Assembly (NCBI GenBank): GCA_002437725.1
Contig: DJRF01000025.1
Span: 159,913-217,778, forward strand
Direction: 5' to 3'
From: Treponema sp. UBA6367
GTDB lineage: Bacteria; Spirochaetota; Spirochaetia; Treponematales; Treponemataceae
Length of the DNA: 57,866 nt
In this document: in pieces, positions 8,367 to 17,667 of the stretch
How the letters are laid out: each line of letters starts with the position of its first letter
How positions within the stretch are numbered: the first letter of the stretch is position 1
The notes under the pieces: generated by a model
The model's database searches: none
Told to the model about the DNA's origin: nothing
Seen by the model: the letters and a program-made list of their open reading frames with translations, nothing else
Program-made: the position numbers and the translations under genes

Positions 8367-11009
8367 TTACATATGGCCGATTCGGGCTTGTGGAGTTGTC
8401 ATTTTATCGCAGTCCTCTTTTTCTTTTGAAGTATTGTCATCCGCACCTGAATAAAGTTCTCCTGCCACATCAACCATGCAAGGATCCCAAGGAGCACAGT
8501 CCATCAGTGAACCGCCGCCAGTTGTAAGTTGACGAATACCAATTCCACGAGACTCAACATCTGCTTTTGTCATACCCAAAGTTTTCAAAGGAATTGTGTA
8601 CCAATAGCTCATATCAAGGTCATTTGTTTCAACAGCGGTATAATTGTCAGAAGCCATAAGCATTTCTCCAGTCTGTGCAGATGTTTTTCTGTTATCAGTT
8701 GGAGTAGATTCATAATAAATCTGTTTGCTTACAACGCATTGTCGTTTATATTTTATGTCAATTCCAGAAGTTCCAGTTGTCGTTCCGCTGTTCAAAGAAA
8801 GACAACGACTTGTATCAGTTGTTGTATTATAAGAAAAATAACCATCACTTTGAACATGGAAGAATCCCGGAGTTCCGACACCAATAAATGTTCCATCAAA
8901 AGTTCCGTATTTTGAAGAATGATACAACAGCCAGTCAAAGCCATTCGCATCTTCAAAGGCTATGCCATCATTTGCTGTTCCCCAAACACGTGTTCCTGCA
9001 GCATCCAAATAAGAACCTTTTGCAAGAACAGATGCTCCTGTATTAATTGCAAGTCCTAAAGGAATATCACGGTTATTCCACCACGCATTGTCGCTAGAGG
9101 CAAAATTATGGAACATAAATTTTGCACGGTCTACCATATTTGTAAGTTCAACCATTACATAAAGATTCGTGTCATCATAAGCCGCGTAAAGAGCATAAAC
9201 ATCGTAAGGAACTTCCTGCAAACCAGTCCAAGTTCTAGGGTCGTCATAAGCCGCACACTGTGCAATTCGTTCTGCTTCCGTCCAGTCTGACCAGCTGGAA
9301 ATTGTTTTGTTTGTGCCATAGCCGTTTTTGTTCGTCCAATAATACTCTGAACCTTCGGCTTTTGTGTAGTCTACTGCCAATGTGTAGGTTGCGCTTGCCG
9401 AGCCGTTTGTTACGGTGATTGAGAATTCTTTATTACCTCCGTCTGCAATTGCCGCATTTTCTGGTTCTACCACAACTTTTGCAGAATTTGCGTTTGCTTC
9501 GGCAGTTACAGTTACAGAGCAGGAATCGTCCGAGCCGCTTAGCGATTTTCTAAATGACGTTCCAGAAAGAGAGCCAATTGAAGAGCCGTTTACTTTGATA
9601 GAAGAAAGTGTTACATCGTTTGGAGTTTCTGTCTTTCTTGTTACAGAAAGTGAATATGATTTTACAGTTCCGTCCTCGGCTGTTACAGTAATTGAGAACG
9701 ATTTTGGTTCGCCCGCAACAAGGGAAGTTTCGCCGCTCGGACTTACAGAAACCGTTGCCTTTGAAGAATTTGCAACCGCTGTAACTGTAACTTCTTCTGT
9801 TTTTGAAGCAACTTCATATTCAGTTGCCAATCCAATAGAAGTTCCATTCACCTTGATTTCTTTCAATGTTGCGTCGCTGTCTAAAGCTGGGGCTGTTGTA
9901 GGGTCGGAATCGTAAAAATTTGAGCCGTCATACCAGAAAGTTCCTGCAATTTTTGAATCCAAATCGGCAGTTTGACTTCCACCAGCAGGAATAAGAATCA
10001 TATTTATTGTCTCTTTAGAAGTTCCATATTTTTCAGTAACATTAATCATATACCAACCGCTAGGGTCATTCATATAATCAGAAGTTGCTTTTGTACTCAA
10101 AGTTGTTCCTGACCATGCACCGCACAATTCCACTTTTGGAGAAGTTGTCCAAGCATAAAGATTTGTGTTTGCCGCACATTTCACAAAAATAATCGTTTTT
10201 CCAGCAAGCGCATTTCCAATCAAAGTGTCAAAATCCGCAGAACCAACGCTAGGAACAGTCACAGTTCCCACAGTTTTTGTTGCATTGCCGTCATTTACGT
10301 ACACTTTCCACGAGCCAGGAGCAACGCCGGTCAATGAAGCGGTTGTTGTTGAATCAGAATCGATTGAAAGTTTTTCAGAAAGCGGATCGTCAATCCAGAC
10401 TGAATAGCCGGAAGCTGATTTTATGTTGGTAAACTTTACAGTTCCTGTCTTTTGAATAAAATCAGAAGTCAAAACAGAAGAATCATTTTTGTAAGCCTTA
10501 GCAAATCCGTCTGCATCAAAAAGATATGCGCTAGAAACACCGTCAAATCCGCCGAGCGAAACAGAAGAAATATCAACACCTGCGTTCAGCAAAGCAAGAT
10601 ACGCTTTTCCTTTTGCAGAACCCGAGCCGTCTTTTATTGTGCCGACTGAGTTTGCACCAGAATTTATGTCTGTGACTGCGTACAGAATTTTTACAGGAAC
10701 GCCAGCAGTCTTATATCCACAGACTTCGATTACGCGGTTTTTGCCGACCGGAATATTTTCAACAGACAGAGTTCCCTTTCCGCCAGTGATTGAAACACCG
10801 CTTTTTGAAATCGTGCTCATTCCGTAGCCGTAAACATTTACAGTTGCATTTGAAATTTCATAAACATCGACAAAGCGCGATTTTGAATCAAAATAAAGAG
10901 TTCCAAAATTCTCATCGTCCGAGCCAGAATTCAGCTCCACCAAATCGGAACATCCAAACATCATCAGAGCGCAAAAAATGCCTCCAACAACCTTCAAAAA
11001 CTTTTTCAT
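8367..11009 (-). CDS. Starch-binding surface lipoprotein with CBM74-like C-terminus, no catalytic domain
   Basis: 880 residues from the ATG at 11009, chosen because AAGGAAGG lies just upstream and the signal peptide with lipobox FGC (Cys20) then follows. Modules read as: shared starch-lipoprotein module, residues 33-255 (FGTL, NIPVGKNR, AVTDINSG, VAPGSW); a small beta-sandwich binding module rich in Trp and Tyr, 270-370; two cadherin-like beta-sandwich repeats, 380-458 and 466-548 (both contain IKVNG and FSITVT); and a roughly 320-residue C-terminal domain opening YYWTNKNGYG. The last closely resembles, as far as I remember them, CBM74 resistant-starch-binding domains of gut bacteria; a CBM9-like assignment is the alternative. 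No glycosidase motif is present. Third gene of the amylase operon, so it probably tethers starch granules at the cell surface. Confidence 0.85.
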   Translation of the reverse strand: MKKFLKVVGGIFCALMMFGCSDLVELNSGSDDENFGTLYFDSKSRFVDVYEISNATVNVYGYGMSTISKSGVSITGGKGTLSVENIPVGKNRVIEVCGYKTAGVPVKILYAVTDINSGANSVGTIKDGSGSAKGKAYLALLNAGVDISSVSLGGFDGVSSAYLFDADGFAKAYKNDSSVLTSDFIQKTGTVKFTNIKSASGYSVWIDDPLSEKLSIDSDSTTTASLTGVAPGSWKVYVNDGNATKTVGTVTVPSVGSADFDTLIGNALAGKTIIFVKCAANTNLYAWTTSPKVELCGAWSGTTLSTKATSDYMNDPSGWYMINVTEKYGTSKETINMILIPAGGSQTADLDSKIAGTFWYDGSNFYDSDPTTAPALDSDATLKEIKVNGTSIGLATEYEVASKTEEVTVTAVANSSKATVSVSPSGETSLVAGEPKSFSITVTAEDGTVKSYSLSVTRKTETPNDVTLSSIKVNGSSIGSLSGTSFRKSLSGSDDSCSVTVTAEANANSAKVVVEPENAAIADGGNKEFSITVTNGSASATYTLAVDYTKAEGSEYYWTNKNGYGTNKTISSWSDWTEAERIAQCAAYDDPRTWTGLQEVPYDVYALYAAYDDTNLYVMVELTNMVDRAKFMFHNFASSDNAWWNNRDIPLGLAINTGASVLAKGSYLDAAGTRVWGTANDGIAFEDANGFDWLLYHSSKYGTFDGTFIGVGTPGFFHVQSDGYFSYNTTTDTSRCLSLNSGTTTGTSGIDIKYKRQCVVSKQIYYESTPTDNRKTSAQTGEMLMASDNYTAVETNDLDMSYWYTIPLKTLGMTKADVESRGIGIRQLTTGGGSLMDCAPWDPCMVDVAGELYSGADDNTSKEKEDCDKMTTPQARIGHM

Positions 11010-11069
11010 TTTTCCTTCCTTATAACACCACACCCCACTTTTCCCGCACGGAATGTGATGGATTTTAAA

Positions 11070-14000
11070 TTATTGTGCAAAAATTGTAACTCCAGTACCT
11101 TCGCAGGTTGTATCATTTGAACTTACAACACCAGTCTTATTCATAACCATTGTACCTTTTCCACTTACAGTAAGATTACTTCCTGGATTTATCACAATTG
11201 TTAGAGTTTTATTTGCATTCTCTGGAGAAGAAGAAGAATTTTTTATCGTATAATAAATCACATTTCCATTTATTGCTGTTGAACCTACTCCATTCCTGTT
11301 TCTTAATGCGTCATTATCTTTACGAAACTGAATCATGTCTTTGTGATAATTAAAACAATCTATATATTTTGCCTTATAACTCCAGTCTATCTGATTCATT
11401 TCTTGTCCCCACATATAAGAATTATGGGCTTCACTCGCAAAAGTTCCAACCTTCTTTGTCCGAAGGAATTCATCTCCTGCATGAATAAATGGAATTCCCT
11501 GTGCAGAAAGTAAAATTCCATGACCAAATTTTATAATTGCATCTGCATAGCTTGTATATGAAGTTCCAGCAGCAGCTATTTTGTCATAGAAACAAAGATT
11601 ATCATGTGCCATAAGATAATTCACAGCTTGTTCTGGATTTGCAGTAAAATATCTAGTCCAAACACCTTCTGAATCGCTTCCTAGTCCAGTGCCAGAACCA
11701 CGCAATCCAACCGTTGTATTCCAATAAGTTGAATCACCATCTTTATCTGTTTTTCCGCTGAAAATATAACCTAAAGTATTTCCATCATCACTTGAACCTT
11801 TTAATGTTTCACGCCATTTTCCAGCAAAACAACCAATATGAGCATTTGAAAGCTCCGAAATTGAAGAAGCATAACCATACTCTGAAGAAGAATTATTATT
11901 ACATTGCCAAGGTTCACCTTGCATTAAAAGATTTCTATCTTTTGTTTCTGCATTTGTGTTATTTAAATATTCACCCCAGTCTTTCAAAGCTGCTTTCGTA
12001 AAAATTGCCATAAGGTCAAATCTAAAACCGTCAATATTGTATTCTTCTGCCCAATATTCAAGCGAATCTCGAACCATTCGGCTTACCATGCCGTTGCTTA
12101 CGTCAACTGAATTTCCACAACCAGACAAATCTGTTGATGTATAATATTTTGAAGAAATTGAGTCGAACATTTCCGTTGCAAAAGTGTGATTGTAAACAAC
12201 GTCCATAATTACGCGGATTCCGTTCTTGTGGAACTCGTTAATCATTTCCTTTACTTCGCGGATTCGCTCAACATAATCGTCCGGGCAAGTTGAATATCGG
12301 TCTTCCGGAACGTTGTAATTTACCGGGTCATAGCCCCAATTATATATTTCTCCAGTTTTATTTACATATTTTGTTGCAAAATCATACATCGGCATAATCT
12401 GAACATGAGTAACTCCGAGTTCCTTTAAATGGTCAAGACCTGTTTTTACAGTTGTTGCACCATTTGTATATGTTGTTCCAGTTTCTGTCATTCCTGGAAA
12501 TTTTCCACGATAAGATTCTTTTCCGTTCCATGTGCTAGAGGAAGTAAAATCTCCAACATGAACTTCATATACAATTGAGTCTGTTCGTTTTTCTAACGTT
12601 GGTCGCTCAGCCCAACCACCGGTCGGTTCAGTCCGAGACATATCCATTACAATGTTTACACTAGGACCTGCCCAAGAAGAACCAATTGGTCCGCCAGAAT
12701 AAAATGCCTTATTATCACAAAGCACGTTCGTTTTCTGCTGGTTTCCGTCATACTTAATCATCTTGCCGTAAGGGTCGCGCACTGCCACTCCGCCGATCTT
12801 GAACTGGTATTCCGCAAGGTGCAGGTCGCCCGGAACTGTTACACCGTAAATATTTGCAGAATCAGGATAATCGCCATCGACTTGGAATCCTTTTATGCAA
12901 GTGTAAGTTTTTTCAGTTCCGCCAGCAGTTTTTACCGTAACCGTTACATTGCTTGAATCCGGCGACCATATACTGAAAGAAGTCGCGCTGCTTGTGTAAT
13001 ATGCACCAAGCCGTGTCGGAGTTGAAGGCTTATCAATCTTTGTGAAAACAGAGCTTGCAGAAACTTCTGTTGCACCGTCCGTTCCCCAGACTTTTACGGT
13101 TACACTTGAACCTACAGAGATTCCTTCGCCTACTGCAAAGGTTTTGCTTGAATCAAAAGAAACTGCCGTTGCTGAAGTTTTTGGGTCGCTTCCGTCTGTT
13201 GTGTATTTTGCGGAAGCGCAGTTTTTTGCAGCAACTGTTACAGACTGGCTCGCTCCGCTGAACGAAGCGTTTCCGCCCGGAGTTATTGAAACAGCAGGTT
13301 CTGTGCTGAACGGATTTGAAGTTTCAAAAGTTTTTGTTGTAAAGTTGAACCAAGCCTCTTTTACGCCGGCAGGAATTACAACGCCAGCCTGCCCATCAGC
13401 CGGATAACGGTTATCGTCGCTTCCGCCGTAGAAAATCACCATTGTTGTTCCGGCTTTAACCCAAGATTCAGCCAAATCGTAGTAATAGCCATCAGATTCC
13501 GCACTCATTGACGGCATAGAATCCCATGCGGAAACACGCTGAGTTTCAGTATTATAATAGTAGATTTTGTAAGTGCTCCAGTTTGCGCCGTAAAAATGCA
13601 CGCGGTAGCCTTCAAAAGAAACTTCTTCAAAGATTTTTCCCGCATTGCAAGTTTTGCCAGATTCAACAGAAACTGCTCTTTTTGAAACACTTCCGTTTTT
13701 GTCTTTTATGTATAAATACCATGAGCCGGGAGCAACATTTTTAACCGTGTAAGTGCCGTCAGAAGAAATTTCAACAGGTTCTGCTGCAGAAAGCGGATCA
13801 TTCAGCCAGATTGAATAACCGGAAACGTTGCTTGCAGAAACAGAAACTTCACCGGCCTTTAAAATATAACTTGAAGAATCAAAAGTTCCATTTGGATTTG
13901 ACTTGTAATCCGACGCAAGCTTTGCAGCATCAACTAAAGTCGCATGAACTCCAGAAGGAATCACATTTTCTATGATTTTTTCCTGCTCTTCTGTAAAATC

Positions 14001-14450
14001 AGAAGTCGGAACGCCTTCTTCTATCAACGCCTTGTAAACATTGCCTTTTACAGAAGAAGCATAGTTTATTGTGCCAAGATTATTTTCACCGGAAGAAATA
14101 TCAACAACCGCAGTAAGAAAAATTCCGTCCAGCTTTGAGTCGCCGCTTTTAGCCTGAACCACAACAACACGATTTTTTCCAACCGGAATATTTTCTATTT
14201 TTACAGTGCCTTTTCCGTTCAGAATTGCAGTATTTTCGGCAACTACGGTTTCCATTCCAGAGCCAACAACACAAACATCCGCATAACTGATTTCATTTAC
14301 TTGAACTGCACGGTCATTTTCGCCAAGAACCAAAGTTCCATAACGTCCATCATATTCAGATTTTTGTTCAAGACTATTTGCACACGAACAAAGAAACAGG
14401 ACAGACAAAATCCCTGCCAGAGCCACTGCCCTGCATAAAACATTTTTCAT
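11070..14450 (-). CDS. Type I pullulanase lipoprotein (GH13)
   Basis: Surface enzyme cutting alpha-1,6 branches of starch or pullulan. 1126 residues: signal peptide with lipobox Cys23; shared lipoprotein module 37-265; starch-binding-like module 283-372; a chitobiase-C-terminal-like sandwich 386-470 (contains YTTDGSDP); CBM48/E-set domain 480-570; GH13 barrel about 620-1050. The type I pullulanase signature YNWGYDP is at 703-709. Catalytic residues are Asp812 in GFRFDLMA and Glu846 in MQGEPW; the HD pair is 949-950. Region I reads DVVYNH. GGGGGA precedes the ATG at 14450. The gene lies 83 bases after the amylase and 60 bases before the starch-binding lipoprotein, in one operon. The N-terminal module is not part of known pullulanases. 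Confidence 0.93.
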   Translation of the reverse strand: MKNVLCRAVALAGILSVLFLCSCANSLEQKSEYDGRYGTLVLGENDRAVQVNEISYADVCVVGSGMETVVAENTAILNGKGTVKIENIPVGKNRVVVVQAKSGDSKLDGIFLTAVVDISSGENNLGTINYASSVKGNVYKALIEEGVPTSDFTEEQEKIIENVIPSGVHATLVDAAKLASDYKSNPNGTFDSSSYILKAGEVSVSASNVSGYSIWLNDPLSAAEPVEISSDGTYTVKNVAPGSWYLYIKDKNGSVSKRAVSVESGKTCNAGKIFEEVSFEGYRVHFYGANWSTYKIYYYNTETQRVSAWDSMPSMSAESDGYYYDLAESWVKAGTTMVIFYGGSDDNRYPADGQAGVVIPAGVKEAWFNFTTKTFETSNPFSTEPAVSITPGGNASFSGASQSVTVAAKNCASAKYTTDGSDPKTSATAVSFDSSKTFAVGEGISVGSSVTVKVWGTDGATEVSASSVFTKIDKPSTPTRLGAYYTSSATSFSIWSPDSSNVTVTVKTAGGTEKTYTCIKGFQVDGDYPDSANIYGVTVPGDLHLAEYQFKIGGVAVRDPYGKMIKYDGNQQKTNVLCDNKAFYSGGPIGSSWAGPSVNIVMDMSRTEPTGGWAERPTLEKRTDSIVYEVHVGDFTSSSTWNGKESYRGKFPGMTETGTTYTNGATTVKTGLDHLKELGVTHVQIMPMYDFATKYVNKTGEIYNWGYDPVNYNVPEDRYSTCPDDYVERIREVKEMINEFHKNGIRVIMDVVYNHTFATEMFDSISSKYYTSTDLSGCGNSVDVSNGMVSRMVRDSLEYWAEEYNIDGFRFDLMAIFTKAALKDWGEYLNNTNAETKDRNLLMQGEPWQCNNNSSSEYGYASSISELSNAHIGCFAGKWRETLKGSSDDGNTLGYIFSGKTDKDGDSTYWNTTVGLRGSGTGLGSDSEGVWTRYFTANPEQAVNYLMAHDNLCFYDKIAAAGTSYTSYADAIIKFGHGILLSAQGIPFIHAGDEFLRTKKVGTFASEAHNSYMWGQEMNQIDWSYKAKYIDCFNYHKDMIQFRKDNDALRNRNGVGSTAINGNVIYYTIKNSSSSPENANKTLTIVINPGSNLTVSGKGTMVMNKTGVVSSNDTTCEGTGVTIFAQ

Positions 14451-14533
14451 TTTTCCCCCAGAAACCTCTCTCCAAAAACAACAGAGCCTTGCCCTTGCTT
14501 TTCCCGCACAAGAGCAAAACCACTAGAACTATT

Positions 14534-17464
14534 TTACTTTACAAGAATGAATCTTGCAGAAAGAGCTGGTACGGTGACTGTGCCACTGAATGATTCGTCA
14601 GAAAGCAAGTCTGTTCCACTTCCAGAGATGCTAAAACTTTTTGATGATGAAGAATTGTAATTAAATGCAATGTAAATTGTTTCTCCACCACCAATTTTTT
14701 TGGCAACGTAAAAATCCTCTTCACCAGCTATCTGTTCATTTGAACCATTCCACAAAGCCTCATGTTCAGCACGTGCTTCAAGACATTTTTGTGTCCAGTC
14801 ATGAATTTTTTGTTCTCGTGTATTAAAACCGGAAATCTTTCCAGAAGAACGAGCAACATTATCAGTCTCCCATCCGGTAGTTGTTGTTGCATTATGGTCA
14901 CCAATTTCATCACCATAATAAATAGTTATTGGACCAGTGTATGCTGCCTGTGCTGCCAAAAGAACCATATTTCGTTTTGCATAATTGTCACTTTCAAAGC
15001 CATCATTGTATTTTTTATTGATTAAGTCACCAACCCTGAACAAGTCGTGATTTGAAAGCATGAAGTTCGGATAATATGTTTCATAAGAACCATCATCTTC
15101 TTTACAAGAATAACCTTTCTCCGAATAAGTCTTGTACAAATAACTTAAACCATTTGTAATATTTCCTGTTGTAGTTCCACCCCATTCTTGTGCAAAACCT
15201 TGAATAACCTGATAATAGGCAGGGAAATCAAAACATGAATTTAGCCCATAACCTTTTGCAGTATTTGAAGTATTTCCATAAGAACTAGAAGTATAACCTG
15301 CATTCACTGAACCCATTTGAATAACGGTCGCATCGCCATGCCAATGCTCTCCAACCATATAACCTAAAGTTCCCCAATCTGTACCCAAAGTTCCATTTGA
15401 AGAAGCAGCCTCTTCCACAACTTTACGAATATCATACCAATAATTATGACCATTTGTACCTGTATTCTTAGGAAAGACACCTGTATCATTATCTTTGTCA
15501 CCCAAACCAACTTGATAGCATTGGTCAAAACGCCAACCGTCAATTTTATGTTCCGTAATCCAATAGCGTGCAACATCAGAATAATATTTCAATGAATTTG
15601 AATTATTTGCGTAATCTACAGGATTTGAAGTTGAAGGGATAATTCCTGGATTTTTTATTCCATCCCTACTAGGAGAAGAAGCCACACTTCCCTTATTATG
15701 ACCAAATACACCATCAAGAATAACATTTATTCCATTTTCATGGCAAAGTGCTACAAGCTCATCAAATTTTTCCATTGTTCCAAAATGAGGATCAATATTG
15801 AAATAGTCATAGGCAAAATAGCCTGTAGCATCTAATTTATCACTTCCATTTGAATTAAAAATCGGAGTCATCCAAAGAGCATTACATCCAAGTTCTTTTA
15901 TATAAGGAATAGCCTTGATAATTCCTTGCAAATCACCGCCTTTAGTCTGATTATCCGGTCCCCACATCTGCGTAAAACCAATAGATGAATCACCATCTTG
16001 AAAACTTGCAACCATCACCTGATAAATTCTTAGCTCATTAAAATTAGTAACCAGCGTATTCACCGGTTTTTCAACAATGGAAATCATGCCAGAAACCGTT
16101 TTGCTTCCAGCTGAATTTGAAACTGTTCCTGAAACTGATATTGTTCCAACGGAAGAAGTAAAGTCTGAAACATTAAACGTATTCGAGCCGACCACAAGCG
16201 TTTTTGTAACGCCATTTATTGAAACTGTATTTTGAGTCAGAGCAGATTCGCTTGAAACTGTAATTGTAAATGAACCGCCCAAGTATGCTTTTGAAGGAAC
16301 TGTTACGGTTGGTGGAACTGGAACAGTTTGTTTTTGAGCTCCACTTGCAGTTATACGGTAAGTTCCTTTTTCGGAAAGAACCATGTTTGTTTCATGTAAT
16401 TTTTGCTTAGAAGAATTTGTAATCAAAATGCTTACAGAAGAAATTTTTTTGAACTCGTAAATATAGTCAGAGTCGCTGCTATTCTTATCCATTTCTATTC
16501 CAGGCCAAGTTGTATTTGGATATGAAGCCTTGTCTGAACAATCCCAATAATGAATCAATGGATAATTCAACGATTTTGCAACAAGAATTTTAATTCCATC
16601 ATATTCTGTAACTTCAACATTTCCCAGCACAACTTCCGCCGCTGCACTAGATTCAACAGTCACCGTTCCGCTTTTTACAACCGCGCCGTCTTTTACAGCG
16701 TAAACATTCCAAGTTCCCGGAGCAACGTTTTCAACCGTTACCTCTGCAGAGTCGCCAGAAACCGCAGAAGAGATTTTTGAGTTCGGATCGGAAACCTGAA
16801 TTGTGCAGCCCGAACAGCCATTTGCGGTAATTTTTACGCTACCAGCTGTCAATGCATAAGAAGAGCTTTCTTTCAAGCTGCCATCCTTAAAGTCCGAAGC
16901 AATTGCGTCAGCGTCAATCAGACTTGCATGAACACCAGAAGGAATTGCATTATATATAGAAGAAAGCTGCGTTTCCGTTAGAGTTGAAAGGTTCACACCA
17001 TTTTCAAGCAATACCGCAAAAACCTTGCCTTTTTTAGAACTTTCCCAGTTTACGCTCACGGAATTTGGTCCGCTTTTAATGTCGCAAACAGAATACAAAG
17101 TTATGCCGTCGATTTTAGCATTAGCGCTGGAATCGCCATAAGCCTGAACTTCAATTACTACATTTTTTGAAACAGGAATGTTTTCAACTGCAGGAAAAGT
17201 CGCAAGCCCTCCAGAAACAGCAGCCAAGCCAGTTTTTATTTCAAACTTAGAGCCTAGTGAATTGTAGCCACAAATTGTTGCTTTTGCAGATTTTATATCA
17301 TCTACAAAAACTGCTCTTTCTGAATTAATAGAAACTGAGCCGTACTCAGAACTGATTTTTTCAGAAAGTAAATCCGAACAGCCAGAAAGCAAAACTGCAA
17401 AACCAAGCAGGCACGCAATAAAAGAAAGCCTTTTTAAAAAGTCCCGATTTAATAAATTTTTCAT
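14534..17464 (-). CDS. Alpha-amylase family lipoprotein (GH13)
   Basis: Surface alpha-1,4-glucan hydrolase, 976 residues. Signal peptide with lipobox SGC (Cys29); shared lipoprotein module about 40-275 (YGSV, NIPVSKN, SGVHASLIDA, VAPGTW); a CBM26-like starch-binding module about 288-372 containing IHYWDCS and WPGIEM; a beta-sandwich linker 385-465; GH13 barrel from about 474. Conserved regions are DGVFGHN (584-590), GWRFDQ with nucleophile Asp647, VGEHW with acid/base Glu706, and LSNHD (803-807). A small C-terminal beta domain ends the protein. First gene of the three-gene operon; promoter at 17521-17549. Product specificity (alpha-amylase versus neopullulanase-like) cannot be decided from motifs alone. 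The ribosome-binding site AAGGAAA is modest. Confidence 0.93.
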   Translation of the reverse strand: MKNLLNRDFLKRLSFIACLLGFAVLLSGCSDLLSEKISSEYGSVSINSERAVFVDDIKSAKATICGYNSLGSKFEIKTGLAAVSGGLATFPAVENIPVSKNVVIEVQAYGDSSANAKIDGITLYSVCDIKSGPNSVSVNWESSKKGKVFAVLLENGVNLSTLTETQLSSIYNAIPSGVHASLIDADAIASDFKDGSLKESSSYALTAGSVKITANGCSGCTIQVSDPNSKISSAVSGDSAEVTVENVAPGTWNVYAVKDGAVVKSGTVTVESSAAAEVVLGNVEVTEYDGIKILVAKSLNYPLIHYWDCSDKASYPNTTWPGIEMDKNSSDSDYIYEFKKISSVSILITNSSKQKLHETNMVLSEKGTYRITASGAQKQTVPVPPTVTVPSKAYLGGSFTITVSSESALTQNTVSINGVTKTLVVGSNTFNVSDFTSSVGTISVSGTVSNSAGSKTVSGMISIVEKPVNTLVTNFNELRIYQVMVASFQDGDSSIGFTQMWGPDNQTKGGDLQGIIKAIPYIKELGCNALWMTPIFNSNGSDKLDATGYFAYDYFNIDPHFGTMEKFDELVALCHENGINVILDGVFGHNKGSVASSPSRDGIKNPGIIPSTSNPVDYANNSNSLKYYSDVARYWITEHKIDGWRFDQCYQVGLGDKDNDTGVFPKNTGTNGHNYWYDIRKVVEEAASSNGTLGTDWGTLGYMVGEHWHGDATVIQMGSVNAGYTSSSYGNTSNTAKGYGLNSCFDFPAYYQVIQGFAQEWGGTTTGNITNGLSYLYKTYSEKGYSCKEDDGSYETYYPNFMLSNHDLFRVGDLINKKYNDGFESDNYAKRNMVLLAAQAAYTGPITIYYGDEIGDHNATTTTGWETDNVARSSGKISGFNTREQKIHDWTQKCLEARAEHEALWNGSNEQIAGEEDFYVAKKIGGGETIYIAFNYNSSSSKSFSISGSGTDLLSDESFSGTVTVPALSARFILVK

Positions 17465-17520
17465 ATTTTTTCCTTATTTTTTCAGCGAAGAAGCACACTT
17501 TTTTAGTTGTCTATAGATTA

Positions 17521-17549
17521 ATTGTAAGGGCAGTATAAAGTTCTGTCAA
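17521..17549 (-). promoter_or_regulatory. Sigma70-type promoter of the starch operon
   Basis: On the minus strand a perfect TTGACA (17544-17549) is followed by a 17-base spacer and TACAAT (17521-17526). It is the best promoter match in the window. Transcription should start near 17514, giving a leader of about 50 bases that begins close to the GACAACTAAAAAAGT box. It would drive amylase, pullulanase and the starch-binding lipoprotein. Confidence 0.8.
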
Positions 17550-17599
17550 TTTTTTTTTGCTAGGAAAAACGACGAACAACACTAAGCTGCAAAAGCTAC

Positions 17600-17615
17600 A
17601 AAAAACTCGACATTC
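17600..17615 (+). repeat. Possible fragment of the foldback element terminal repeat
   Basis: Sixteen bases (AAAAAACTCGACATTC) are identical to the end of the terminal repeat of the copy at 31703-31808. Only a TAGGAAAAA stretch at about 17560 hints at the other arm. Too short to be sure; it could be chance. Confidence 0.3.
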
Positions 17616-17644
17616 AAAGCATTATGAATTATAATTACTAAAAG

Positions 17645-17667
17645 AGTTTGCCCGCAAACTTTTTTTT
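17645..17667 (+). terminator. Terminator-like hairpin in the leader of the 17757 lipoprotein gene
   Basis: AGTTTG pairs with CAAACT around a four-base loop (CCCG) and runs straight into eight T. It reads as a rho-independent terminator on the plus strand, yet it lies 90 bases upstream of a plus-strand gene with no plus-strand gene before it. It might therefore be a leader attenuator or insulate against transcription arriving from the divergent starch operon region. Confidence 0.5.

Noticed and set aside
9415..9915. 166-codon plus-strand reading frame
   Set aside because: Exactly antisense to the cadherin-like repeats of the starch-binding lipoprotein; its Val/Thr/Glu-rich composition mirrors that repeat, and no ribosome-binding site or family match is seen.
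13042..13407. 121-codon plus-strand reading frame
   Set aside because: Antisense to the beta-sandwich region of the pullulanase gene; the composition is explained by the reverse of Thr/Ser/Val codons.
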